DNA from: Arion vulgaris
Taxonomy: Eukaryota > Mollusca > Gastropoda > Stylommatophora > Arionidae
Assembly: GCA_020796225.1 (NCBI GenBank)
Contig: CM036753.1
Span: forward strand, 87,777,703 to 87,841,702
Reading direction: 5' to 3'
Length of the DNA stretch: 64,000 nucleotides
In this document: positions 35,713 to 46,194 of the stretch, one piece after another
Position numbering within the stretch: position 1 is the stretch's first letter
How the letters are laid out: each line of letters begins with the position of its first letter
Translations under genes and position numbers: made by a program
Notes under the pieces: generated by a model
Told to the model about the DNA's origin: nothing
Database searches by the model: none
What the model saw: the letters and a program-made list of their open reading frames with translations, nothing else

Positions 35713-36185
35713 ACAAGATTTAATATCTAATAGCAACTAGACACAACAAGACATAATATCTAATAGCAACTTGACACAACAAGACATAATATCTAAAAGC
35801 AACTTGACACAACAAGACATAATATCTAAAAGCAACTTGACATGTCAAGACTTAATATCAAGTTGCAACTTGATATGACAAGATTTAATATCTAATATCA
35901 ACTTGATATGACAAGATTTAATATCTAATAGCAACTTGACATGACAATATTTAATATCTAATAGCAACTTGACACAACAAGACATAATATCTAAAAGCAA
36001 CTTGACACGACAAGACTTCTAATATTCAACTAAGTTGCAACTTGATATGACAAGATTTAATATCTAATAGCACCTTTACATGACAAGATTTAATATCTAA
36101 TAGCAACTTGACATGACAATATTTAATATCTAATAACAACTTGACATGACAAGACTTAATATCTAATAGCGAAATACAAACTTGA
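35713..36185. repeat. 33-bp tandem repeat, about 14 units
   Basis: The unit is close to ACAAGATTTAATATCTAA plus TAGCAACTTGACATG, with ATGACAAGATTT and ACAACAAGACAT variants. Spacing is mostly 33-34 bp. Confidence 0.9.
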
Positions 36186-36440
36186 CATGGTCTGCTATTA
36201 AATCTTGACATGACATAACAATTACACATCGCGTAACAACTTGACGTGACATAACAATTACACATCGCATAACAACTTGACATGACATAACAATTACACA
36301 TCGCGTAACAACATGACGTGATATAATAGCTTCCAATGACATTAACTTGACGTCAAATAACATGACATAATTTTATTTCCAACGACAAAGTTGTATGACA
36401 TAACATTAACTTGACATCCTATTAAAATATGGACATGAAA
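36180..36440. repeat. Derived array with TTGACATGACATAACAATTA units
   Basis: Three clear units of about 39 bp around AACTTGACATGACATAACA and TTACACATCGCGTAAC (36200-36315) grade into looser AACTTGACGTC words up to 36440. It appears to derive from the adjacent 33-bp repeat through the shared AACTTGACATGACA word. Confidence 0.75.
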
Positions 36441-37200
36441 CAGCAGATAAACGCTCACGACAGTTTAATGGGACATAACAACTTGGCACCAAGTAACAAT
36501 TTGAAATCACATTTGTTAACTAAGAATTACATTAAAAATTGACATCATACGACAGCGTAATATCATATATTAATTTGAAATCATTGATAGCAATTGGATA
36601 GCAAAACAACATAACAATTTCGTATAAACGAATCGACAAACGTTCTTTTTCATTTTATTTTCACTAACTCTTTATTTGTATGTTACTTCTCTGAAACTTT
36701 GATCCTTCTATCAGATTGATATAATGTTATGCCCATTCAAACAAAATATTCTTAAATGTATTTATTCCAAGCGCTGGTATATGCCTTTAGAATATTTCTT
36801 GAAAAACCACCCCCCTCCTTTCAACGAGAATAGCTCAGAGACTTTCTGTTGTTACTTTACTTATTTCCTTCTAGAGTATACATACCATATTTGTTTTTAT
36901 AGAAGGCCAATATCAACTGCGTGAAATATATTTTTGTTGCAAAATCTTTCTTTCTTTTGTGGTTTTATTTTCTGACATGATTTCATATTCGATTCCTAGT
37001 CGATGAACGCTACGTGAAAGACAGCTACCACAAAATTAAAATGCTATTTGACAGCGTTGATAAAACAAACATGAGCACACATTTCTGTTTACTACTAGTT
37101 AATTATGTGCTACAAGCAATTACATTTATAATGGATCGATTAATTTCAACAGATTATTGTTTTCCTAATATCAGATTAGAGTATTTGCTTTAGTTTTTAT
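36441..37200. other. Unannotated AT-rich stretch
   Basis: Scattered AACTTGACAT-like words near 36400-36560, otherwise nothing recognised. Confidence 0.4.
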
Positions 37201-37214
37201 CGGTAATACCACTG

Positions 37215-37720
37215 TTGTCACATAAAGAGAAACCGCTAAAAGCTAAACGAAATCTTATAAGAACAATTTTCTGGCCAACTCTATGTTACCAGTGTCAAAT
37301 ATTGCCAATAATAGCAGCTAATGGGCTGAAAATCATAACGACGGAGATGAGGTGTCTTAGAAGAGCTGCAGGTGTGATAATAAGAGACAAGATTAGAAAT
37401 GAAGAAATCAGAAGAAGACTGGATATGAAACCAGTCATGCAATTCATAACAGAACAACGGATTAAATAGTTTTAAACCTGAAAACAATGTTCTGGTATCG
37501 TCTACCACAGAGAGCCACACAGAAAAAATATAACGAGTACAGAGCAAGAGGAAGACCACGCAAAAGATGGAGCCACGACATCAAAAACAGCCTTAAGATA
37601 ATGAAAAACAGCGTACAAAGTGCCTTAAAACAAGCACACACAAGATCACTACATCCCCCACACACACACCCTTTTTCAACACTTCTATAATGAAGTAAAT
37701 GGTGAAAGAGAAGAAGAAGA
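37215..37720 (+). pseudogene. LINE C-terminal fragment (family A)
   Basis: The 84-codon frame carries KRNLIRTIFWPTLCYQCQ, EMRCLRRAAGVIIRDKIRNE and a PVMQFITEQRIKW motif. A second frame from 37487 has YRLPQRATQKKYNEYRARGR and PRKRWSHDI. Together they are the post-RT C-terminus of family A, broken by a stop and shift near 37470. It ends at a GAAGAAGAAGAA run (37710-37726), a plausible LINE tail. Confidence 0.85.
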
Positions 37721-37726
37721 AGAAGA

Positions 37727-38024
37727 TCAGAGTATATTTCATATCGATTGTTGGCTAAATGAATTGATATTAACATATTCTGTCTTATTTGCCATGATGG
37801 CGCATATTTCCAAAATGTTCTTTACCATCACTTGATATTTTGATATCCTTAGCATATATCTAGACTTTGCAGTGAAATTAATGTTCATATTTATATGGAT
37901 GACATGCAAGTTGATGTATAATGTAACACTTAGGCATACAACGCTTCTTGTCTCGTTCTTTTCGGTACTTTGTATGACCAATTTGACATACCTTAAATCT
38001 GAGTGCGTCAAAACCAAACACCGA
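37727..38024. other. AT-rich spacer
   Basis: Nothing recognised. Confidence 0.35.
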
Positions 38025-38225
38025 GAGTTCGAAATTAGAATATGAGAGAGTCAAAAATTAGAATATGAGAGAGTCAAAAATTAGAATATGAGAGAGTCAA
38101 AAATTAGAATATGAGAGAGTCAAAATTAGAATATAGGGAAATTAGAATATGAGTCAAAAATTAGAATATGAGAGAGTCAAAATTAGAATATGAGAGAGTC
38201 AAAAATTAGAATATGAGAAATTGAA
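38025..38225. repeat. 23-bp tandem repeat, about 9 units
   Basis: The unit is TTAGAATATGAGAGAGTCAA with one to three further A. One copy is shortened near 38130. Confidence 0.95.
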
Positions 38226-38248
38226 AACTAGAATCATGTAATAAATCC

Positions 38249-38495
38249 GTCTGTAGTTTAAGTGGCAGTGTGCACGATCACAGTCCATCCAAGTGTACTT
38301 GGTTCAAACTCTGCATTCAACAGTTTGGAAGCAAATCTTTTCGGTGTGGACTTTTATATTTAAAATAGACCTCATCGTTCATAAAGCAATGACAAACTAC
38401 TGAACGTATAAGTAGTGTATAGAAAATCAACGTCTAGTTTACTCTGGTTAATGGTGTTGTCCTGTAAAGGATATACTACGATTTTTATTTCATTT
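38249..38495 (+). mobile_element. SINE S2 (subfamily b)
   Basis: A tRNA-like head with TTGGTTCAAACTC as a B box (about 38310) is followed by AACAGTTTGGAAGCAAAT, CAATGACAAACTACTGAACG and a GTCCTGTAAAGGATA 3' word. A close relative is at 48545-48758. Copies with AGTTCGAATCACGCTGC heads (38958, 43009, 54778) are subfamily a. Confidence 0.8.
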
Positions 38496-38943
38496 TCAAT
38501 AAATCCAACGAGATGTTTTGCCTTTGCGTTTTTATAAGTAAAGTTATGTATAGCTTAGATGTTATTTAATTTTTTTAAGCCTTTTCCGTTAGTTCTTTTG
38601 TCTGATAGTCCTAATACTCGTTTGCTCATTTCTGTTATGGCATCTCATATTTTATGTATTGTCTCTGTAGATGTTGATGGGAGAAATGTTAACATTTTTT
38701 TCTAGATTCTGTCGCTTTAACCCTGCTTTTTCCCTTTGACCCTGCTAGCAGTTTCGTGAAATGTTTTCACGAGTTTACGAGTATAAATTTAATTTAGTTA
38801 GATTAAACCACTATCGGCTTCTTAAGCTTGTCCCGGTGTTTTCATAATCACCTAGATGGTTCAAATGATTCACTAGTATGATTTAATAGAATAAATAGAA
38901 TCATAGTATAACTTTTTGACTCTCTCGGTTTTTGGTTTTGAAG
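38496..38943. other. AT-rich spacer
   Basis: Nothing recognised. Confidence 0.35.
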
Positions 38944-38957
38944 CACTCAGATTCTAA

Positions 38958-39200
38958 AAGTTAATTGCCTATCCTTTACAGGACTTTGCGAATCAACACC
39001 AGCTTTTAAATGATGTTGTAATTTTTCTAGGTATTATTACGTTCAGTAGTTTACCATTGCTTTCTGAACGGGTGGTGTCATCGTCCTTTTGTAAAAATCT
39101 AGGCGAAACAATTTGCCACCAAACTGTCCGCAGCGTGATTCGAACTCAGAACGTCGCGGTTAATAGACCGAGTCAGTAACCCCTAAGCCACAGACGCCAC
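38958..39200 (-). mobile_element. SINE S2 (subfamily a), full length with target duplication
   Basis: The exact 14-bp duplication CACTCAGATTCTAA flanks the element (38944-38957, 39201-39214). On the minus strand the head reads TGGCTTAGGGG (A box) and GAGTTCGAATCACGCTGC (B box region). The body has CAATGGTAAACTACTGAACG, and the 3' end AAAGTCCTGTAAAGGATA. Confidence 0.95.
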
Positions 39201-39276
39201 CACTCAGATTCTAAGTATGTCAATTGGTCATACACAAATATCGAAAAGAACAACACAAGAAGCTTAGTATGCATAG

Positions 39277-39660
39277 ACGCCACATGTCTACATATAAAAC
39301 GAATATGCATATGGCACTAGCAATAAATATTTATAAGAGTTGTGGTTTCACTGCGAAAACGTTCTCAGAAAAATATTCATATCGTATGTAGGTAGTAATT
39401 TACAGATTAAAATGAACTTTCATCTGAGTGTTCCGTTAACTACAAATATTTTACATGTAGAAAATCTGTATAAATTATGTTATCTTTAACTTGAAAATAC
39501 ACACACAAAACAGTACATTTATTTTATTATTTTAGTAGTTAGTTGTTAAATTTTTTTATATTTTATGTCACACAAACAACTTTGAACTAGCAATCTAGCT
39601 TTATCAGAGTGAGGAATTGTAGCGATCGACAGACATTTAAAAAATAATACGACTCCAGGC
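39277..39660 (+). repeat. Segmental repeat R2, copy 1 (without insertions)
   Basis: Matches 42946-43705 over about 380 bp (shared CACTGCGAAAACGTTCTCAGAAAA and ACTACAAATATTTTACATGTA). Copy 2 carries a SINE and a piggyBac MITE that are absent here, so this copy preserves both empty sites, including the single TTAA at about 39487. Confidence 0.9.
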
Positions 39661-40425
39661 TAAACTACACACACTCTATCTGAAGAAATATAAAATCGAC
39701 TCCGGTTCGAGTCCAGCCGAAATACACCTTCAGCGTGCTAAAGTATCTTGACAGGGACATGAATGAGCCACATCGGAAATAATTTAAAATTTAAATTTCG
39801 ATGTTCAATAACTTACTTTACAAAACATTCGTTCCGATCACGTAAAAAGATCTTCTGTGGTGAACATGGTCCAAGTGTTTCATTAATTACAAATAATATG
39901 TCATAAAAATGTTTAATCATTGTAATAACAAAAAGAGTTAAGAAAGTAATACGCATAACTACTAAGTATTTATAACTACTAGAAGTGTAAGCCTTAGGGC
40001 AGGCACTAGTTCTTTACTATGCTGAAAATAAGTTAATGACTACATAACATCAGAGTTGGCAGAAGAAGAGAGCTAAAGAAAGAACGAGAGAAGAGAGAGA
40101 GATGCAATTACTTTTAACGAGAACTCTGATTAGTTAATCACACTGGCTTATTTCAACACCACGAACTATAACAAAAGAATATCAGATCGATCTGTTTTCT
40201 CATTAGTGATGTTGAAAAATGTTTTCTATGTGCTTGTTTTTCTTTATTTTTGTTATAGGAGCATCAATCACAATTGATATTTTCTTAACTTTTCGGGCTG
40301 TATTTTTACCTTTTTATATCTTTGTATTTACACAACTTCGTCAGACCAAACTTCTAAAGACGAACTAGTGTGTTGCTGTTTTGCAACTTTCGATTACATT
40401 CAGGTGATTAGTTTGTTAAGGCAAG
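39661..40425. other. Unannotated AT-rich stretch
   Basis: Contains a purine-rich GAGAGAAGAGAGAGAGATG run at 40083-40103. No gene or repeat recognised. Confidence 0.4.
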
Positions 40426-40429
40426 GGGC

Positions 40430-41545
40430 TCAGCCAAAACAGGGGTTGTCTTTTTTTTTAAATATTAACAAACAAAAAACTAATAAACCTATTGTCATAT
40501 AATGTGCCCACGTGTTGCAAAAGATATTGCTTTTGATGATAACAAAGTTTAGTTTATGAATTGTAATTGGTTTTATTTTTTTAATTATCAATTTTTAGGT
40601 AAAAATAAAAGCAAACCTTCCCCGTTCCTGCTCGGGAAATGATTTCACTAACATAAAAGTGCAAAGAATATGAAACCAGCATATAATGTACATATCACAC
40701 ATAATTATATCGTGAACCTTTCACTTTTTCTAACCGGTATATAAACCGGTATTACTGTTCTAAGCTAGCAATTTATTGTTATTTTTAGAAATGTCATATT
40801 GCAAAAGTCATATCTACAAATTGGTTAGACATTTTTGGGTGGTCGTACTATAATTATGAGTGATATGTACATCATATGCTGGTTTTGGCATTCTTTGCAC
40901 TTCTTATGTTAGTAAAATTCTCTTCTCTGTGTACTTTTTAATAAATAATTACAATTCATAAACTAAACATTGTTTATCATCTAAAGCAGTGTTTCCCAAA
41001 GTGGGCTGTACCGCCCCCTAGTGGGCTCTGAAGCATTCTAGGAGGCGATAGTGGGTTCAGAAGAACTTGGGGGTGTTCAAGCGATTAGGGGTCGGTGGCT
41101 CCTTAAAGAAGAAATTAATAATAAATATTTTTAAATAAATTATTTTGGTGATTTTGCGATTGAACAATCATTTAAAATTTGAATTCTGCATTTTAATTCA
41201 TCCTATGCCTGTCTTACACCATCCATTTTTCATCAATTTTCTATTTCATGCATATAATCATTGAAAATTTACAATGTATGGTAGAAATATCTATCAATTT
41301 TCTATGTCACAGAGAAAATTGAGCATGTATATATGTGGGAGGGGGGCGTTGGCAAACTGTTATAATGTGAAGGGGGCGTTACAAAGTTTATGTTGTGCAA
41401 AGTAGACGGTGGATCGTAAAAGGTTTGGGAATCTATGATCTAAAGCAATATCTGATGCAACTTGTGGGTAAATTTTATGACAATATGTTTCTTAGTTATT
41501 TTTTTTCCTTATTTAAAAAAGTAACCCTCAACTTTTGTGAATATT
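40430..41545. mobile_element. Foldback element FB, copy 1, carrying a hAT MITE
   Basis: About 290-bp arms are inverted copies: ACAAAGTTTAGTTTATGAATTGTAATTG on the left versus CAATTACAATTCATAAACTAAACATTG-like on the right, and GCAAAGAATATGAAACCAGCATA versus TATGCTGGTTTTGGCATTCTTTGC. A centre of about 110 bp separates them. The right arm is interrupted at 40987-41437 by a hAT MITE. Outer words AAAACAGGGGTTGTC and the matching TAACCCTGTTTTG (in copy 2) suggest the ends. I could not fix a target duplication. Confidence 0.75.
40987..41437 (+). mobile_element. hAT-type MITE, 451 bp, complete
   Basis: It starts CAGTGTTTCCCAAAGTGGGC and ends with a TTTGGGAATCTATG complement-like terminus. ATCTAAAG is duplicated exactly (40979-40986, 41438-41445). 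Copy 2 of the surrounding foldback element has the uninterrupted site at about 44752-44760. No transposase is encoded. Confidence 0.92.
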
Positions 41546-41675
41546 CAATATTTTCGGAAGTACAGAATCATACAAGTTTTTGTATACAGGTCTACACAAT
41601 ACAGTGGGGGACAAAGAGAAAAATAAAATGTATTTATTCATATGTTTTAATTCTATGCGTATATTTATATTTATA

Positions 41676-41805
41676 TTTAGGTCTATGCGTTTAGAGACCT
41701 ATCAAACCAATATGCAACGTATATACGTTCTTGGCAAAGTTCAAACATATCACAAAGAGTGATTCAAATTGGTCGTAAAGAACGAACGCAAAAAATAAGA
41801 AGAAG
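41676..41805 (+). repeat. Dispersed repeat R3, copy 1
   Basis: About 125 bp forming an inverted match with 49143-49270 (CTATGCGTTTAGAG versus CTAAACGCATAGAC, and AAAGAACGAACG versus CGTTCGTTCTTT). Confidence 0.85.
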
Positions 41806-41849
41806 AAATGTTTTATATATATTTACTTTTATATGTACACATATTGATT

Positions 41850-42115
41850 CTTCTTCATCTTCTCGGCGACCTCTAGTCATGCGCTTAATTCACTGTGGAC
41901 CACATACTGTGCAGTCAGCTTTAGGTCTTCAGGTTTCCCCGAAGTTTAGTTTTCAGCTCGACTGTGTGTGGCAACAACGTGTTGCTTCTCAGCTCATTCA
42001 AGAGAGAATAGTCTGACAGGACACTGCAACTGTTAACTGTTCCGCCTGTTGACACTGACAAAGAGCTGTTTGACTTATTGTTAGTCTATGTAAGTGTCTG
42101 TTGAGTTTGAGTCCG
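41850..42115 (-). mobile_element. LINE 3' end (family D), copy 2
   Basis: Same orientation and sequence as 15410-15690 (CATGCGCTTAATT, TGGACCACA-ACTG-GCAGTCAGCTT, TGTTGCTTCTCAGCTCA). Minus-strand codons resemble the end of a non-LTR ORF. Both copies start at a TTCTTCTTC run, the complement of a GAAGAA LINE tail. Confidence 0.65.
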
Positions 42116-42480
42116 GTGTGTAGGAAAAATATAATGAACTATTCTGTTCTGCTGAGGTTTTTTAAAAATTTGTTTCTATAAATTATTGGTTGAATTTTAT
42201 TAGTTTCTTCATTTACCTTTATTGATTTTTACTAATGACTTATGCTGAAACAGAATAGTCTTATCTTCTGAACTAGTTCCTAACACTACATTTATATGTG
42301 TTGCAGAGCCATACTTTTATTTCTATAGTTATATTAAAGCTAGTCACTGTCTCTACATTTTGTTATATTTCACAATGTCTTAATTCTTCTTCAATGATCC
42401 AGCGGCACTTGAGCTTTTGCCCTTCGGCCCAATGTCTTAATTAAATTAGTTTGATTTCACACATCGTTTAATATCTTTTA
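42116..42480. other. AT-rich spacer
   Basis: A fragment of the S4 SINE tail lies at 42390-42440. Nothing else recognised. Confidence 0.45.
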
Positions 42481-42483
42481 TTT

Positions 42484-42745
42484 CGCCCGTGTCGTGCCGG
42501 GGTCCAAAGAAAGCAAAGAATAATAACACTGCGACATATAAGGCATGTCGTATGAGGCGACTGATGTAGGACCTAGATTAAGCTACCATATAGTAAATAA
42601 AAAGTGTAGCAGAAATCGGATGTGCTGACCTACTTGTAGGCGCATAACTTGCACAACGTACAATCTCTCTTAGGCTCAGATCTCATACAAATCACACAGA
42701 GTGGTTAACAAGTCATGATGTATGACACGTTCGAAGAAGAAGATG
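42484..42745 (+). repeat. Dispersed repeat R1, copy 2
   Basis: See 21126-21390. Slightly diverged and ends in GAAGAAGAAGATGAA. A weak reverse-orientation relative of its first part lies near 49310-49370. Confidence 0.75.
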
Positions 42746-43008
42746 AATATCTTTCATTTCTTTGGTATATACAAACCTTACACGTGAATGTAAAGTCTCT
42801 TCCTGTGTTTAAATACATCTGAAAGTATCCGATAGCAACAGATCAAAGTTTAGCAGAATATTCTTATTATCAATGCAAATTTGTGATACAAATCTTACAG
42901 TTTACAGAAATTGCTACAACGATTATCCGTAAATATATACTGTATATGGAAGTCACATGTCTACATATAACACGAATATGCGTATGGTACTAGCAATAAA
43001 TATTTACT

Positions 43009-43225
43009 CGGTCTATTAACTCGACGTTCTGAGTTCGAATCACGCTGCGGACAGTTTGGTTGCAAATTGTTCTTAGTGGATTCTTACAAAAGGACGATGA
43101 CACCACCCGTTCAGAAAGCAATGGCAAACTACTGAACGTAATAATGCCTAGAAAAATCACAGCGTTAAAAAAAAACTGAGGTTGATTCGCAAAGTCCTGT
43201 AAAGAATATGCAATTTAAAAAAAAT
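43009..43225 (+). mobile_element. SINE S2 (subfamily a), 5'-truncated
   Basis: Starts inside the tRNA-like head at CTCGGTCTATTAAC and keeps the B-box word GAGTTCGAATCACGCTGC. It ends in CGCAAAGTCCTGTAAAGAATA and an A/AT-rich tail. Confidence 0.88.
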
Positions 43226-43386
43226 ATATATATAAAATGTGTGGTTGCACTGCGAAAACGTTCTCAGAAAAGTATTTATATCTTATGTAGGTAATACGTT
43301 ACAGATTAAGTTGAAATTTTATCTGAGTTCCATTAACTACAAATATTTTACATGTAAAAAGACTTTGTAAATGATATTATATTTAA

Positions 43387-43523
43387 CCCTTTCCCTCCGT
43401 ACTTTTGTTTTAACCTCCGGACGTACTTATATTGCAATGTATATTACAACGGCCAGTATATTGACTTTGCGTTATCTTGCAAAATACCGCGAGCCAATAT
43501 ATCTACTCAGAAGAGCGAATGGG
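43387..43523. mobile_element. piggyBac MITE, copy 1
   Basis: Flanked by TTAA on both sides (43383-43386, 43524-43527). It begins CCCTTTCCCTCCG and ends CGAATGGG, with inner ACGGCCAGTATA and TATTGCAATGTATA words. The related segment at 39277-39660 shows a single TTAA at this point. A second copy is at 53575-53712. Confidence 0.93.
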
Positions 43524-43825
43524 TTAACAAGAAATTACACGCACACAAAACAGTTAATTTATTTTGATTATTTTATTAACTAGTTGTTAAATTATTTTCT
43601 ACTATTTTAAGTCACACAAACAACATTGAACTAGTAATCTATAATTTTATCAGAGAGAGGAATTGAAGAGCTCGTCAGACATTTAAAAAAGAATATGAAT
43701 CAAAATTATATTGAAAGATTTCCTCATCTCCGGTTTTCATTAACGTGGAACATTTTTATCTCAAATTTGCATATTTTCCAGCAACATATGAGTATTTGAA
43801 CACATTTACTTCAGACTGACAAATG

Positions 43826-44070
43826 ATTAAATCCGAGGGATTGACTCCAATGCCCCGGGTTTTACCCAAATATGGCTCGGTGCCTCTTCGAAGGAATAGC
43901 CCGCCACCTGCCGAAAGTATTTCACAAAGCACGAACTAGTTCCGGCAATAATCCTAGTGGTCTCGTGGAAAAATACGATTGTTAACAAAACGTATGATCC
44001 GGATTCGAACCCACGACCTTCGACTCGCAAGACAAGGACTTAACCTCTTGGCCACGTATACCCCCTGATG
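43826..44070 (-). mobile_element. SINE S1, full length
   Basis: The minus strand gives a head with GGTTCGAATCC (B box; complement at about 43999-44009) and a GGCCAAGAGGTTAAG A-box region, then the S1 body and the GTCAATCCCTCGGATTTAAT 3' end. Confidence 0.88.
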
Positions 44071-44204
44071 TTTTAGTTACAAATAAATAGTGAATGCTTC
44101 GATAATACATTTATAAATGGTTTAGTTACATATAAAGATTTGATGAAAGTATCTACTAGAAATTAACAAATATCTCGGTACATATATTTGACTTGTACAC
44201 ACAA

Positions 44205-44865
44205 ACCTTCACTTTTTCTAAGCAATATATAAACAGAGATATTGCTGTTCTAATACGATTATTTTTTATGGCTCTATTGCAACACCCATATCTATCAAAC
44301 CAATTTGAGGTTAAACATTAACAAAGGATTTAAAAGCCGAAGGATTGACTTCATTGCACAGGGTTTTACCCCATACGACTCAGTCCCTCTCCGCAGAAAT
44401 GGCACCCACCTGCCGAGAGTATTGCACAAAGCACGAATTCCGTAGCTCCAGCAACAATCCTAGGGGTCTCTGGAAAAACTGCACTCGTGAACAGAAGGGC
44501 GCGGTCTGGATTCGAACTCACGACCTTCGACTCACAAGGCAAAGGGCGTAACCACTTAGCCACAGAGACCCCGAGGTTAAACATTGTTGGGTGGTTCACG
44601 CTATAATTATGGATATGTACAGCATATGCTGGTTTAGCATTCTTTGCACTTCTTAATCGTCTCCCTGGGCAAGGAATGGGGAGGGAGTTTGTTTAATTTT
44701 TTTTTTACAAATAATTACAATTCATAAACTAAACGATGTTTATCGTCAAAAGCAATATTTTTGCAACATGTGGCCAAATTTTATGACAATATATTTGTTA
44801 GTTATTTTTCTGTTTATTTTTTAAAGAATAACCCTGTTTTGACGAATCTCCCACTTTTAACAAAT
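44205..44865. mobile_element. Foldback element FB, copy 2, carrying a SINE
   Basis: Matches the centre and right arm of 40430-41545. The left arm is missing. The right arm lacks the hAT MITE, and the centre contains the SINE at 44320-44572 that copy 1 lacks. Confidence 0.8.
44320..44572 (-). mobile_element. SINE S1, full length with target duplication
   Basis: The 13-bp direct duplication GAGGTTAAACATT lies at 44307-44319 and 44573-44585. On the minus strand the B box is AGTTCGAATCC and the head includes TGGCTAAGTGG. Confidence 0.94.
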
Positions 44866-45150
44866 ATTACGTTACGTATATTTGATCTGAGCCGGGAGAC
44901 AGCAATTTAATCAATACTTAATTACGCATATTTGACCGGAACGCTTTAACCTCACATTAATAAATATTTCTGTACATATATTTCACCGTAACGCACTGAC
45001 CACAATTTAACCAATATTATAATACACATATTTGACCTGAACGATTTAACCACAAATTAACAAATGTTCTGGTACATATATTTAAAAGTATTAACCTTAA
45101 ATAAACAAATGTTCCGGCACATTGATTTGAACGTTTTGGTCTCAGATAAC
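44866..45150. repeat. Degenerate 55-66-bp tandem repeat, about 5 units
   Basis: Recurring TTTAACCACAAATTAACAAAT, then a GTACATATATTTGACCTGAACG-like word. Confidence 0.7.
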
Positions 45151-46190
45151 AAATGTTTAGACAACTTATACACATCGTACTGGAAGGAACCCACAATTCA
45201 ACTTGAATAATATGTAAAATGTACTGATGTATATCAAACTTACGTTAATTCACAATTGCACTTTAATCTCTGTCACGCTCTTGTGATTTTTCTGCATATA
45301 ATTACATCCAGTACCAGGAAAATCTTTCATACCTGGTAGAAGTTTGGGAATTAATGGTTGTCTTTCTGAATATACACACACAGTCCCGTACATTAGCAGA
45401 AACATTTCCAAGAACTATGGAGACGGTGGGAACGATTGTGGAACATTATACAAATCATCAACATTATATGCAATATCGTCTGACGTATGCTGTTATGGAT
45501 CTCTACAATCTTCTGCCCTGAGCATTGACGGCCAGTCAGAATATTTACATGTTTTCTTGTCATGAATACACTGTTCAGCTTCTCTCATTTTCACTCTCTC
45601 CTTCACTCTCTATCTCTCTCGCTCTCTTTCTTTCTTTCACTGTAGTTTTATATTTCATTCCAATGATTTTATTGTTATCCAAATGTCTTCAAATTTTTAT
45701 AGTTCTCTAATATATTTATTTTTTCTTTGTTTTAATTTCCTGAAAATACAAATTGCATTCTTTACGAAACAAGTATACGCTGTCAATAACACGGTCAAAA
45801 AATATGTGTTAATTGCACTGTTTACGATGAACAATCAATATGTCAAATCCTGATATACTGTTATCACTAATGTTTGCACGAAATCATTCTTCAATCTTCC
45901 TTACTATAATGTGCAAGCGTTCAATATGACAAGTTGTTAGTGGAATTGTTACGATAATTTACGACATGATACTAATTGTTAGATAAAATACATACAGTGT
46001 GTTCAAAAATGACAATTTGAATTAGTCTGGCAGTATTTTCTTCAAGGTCTATTTTCCCCAAAAGCCAAACCATGTCTCATTTTCCTCTTTACAATTTTCA
46101 AATTAAATTTGTATTTATCTTTGATTAGTTCCATGCCATTTTGATGACTTTTGTTTAATGTTTTGATTTATTTATTGATTGATTGATTGG
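45151..46190. other. Unannotated AT-rich stretch
   Basis: Contains a TCTC-rich microsatellite at 45588-45645 and a GATTGATTGATTG run at 46171-46186. No gene recognised; the 73- and 61-codon frames at 45344-45710 are unsupported. Confidence 0.4.
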
Positions 46191-46194
46191 GGTC

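Larger units (their letters stand above)
42946..43705 (+). repeat. Segmental repeat R2, copy 2 (with SINE and piggyBac MITE)
   Basis: Aligned to 39277-39660 it contains two extra blocks, 43009-43225 and 43387-43523. The first is a SINE S2, the second a piggyBac MITE. Confidence 0.9.

Noticed and set aside
35326..35736. Polyserine protein
   Set aside because: Translation of a CTA/CTG trinucleotide repeat; the other phase gives polyvaline/alanine.
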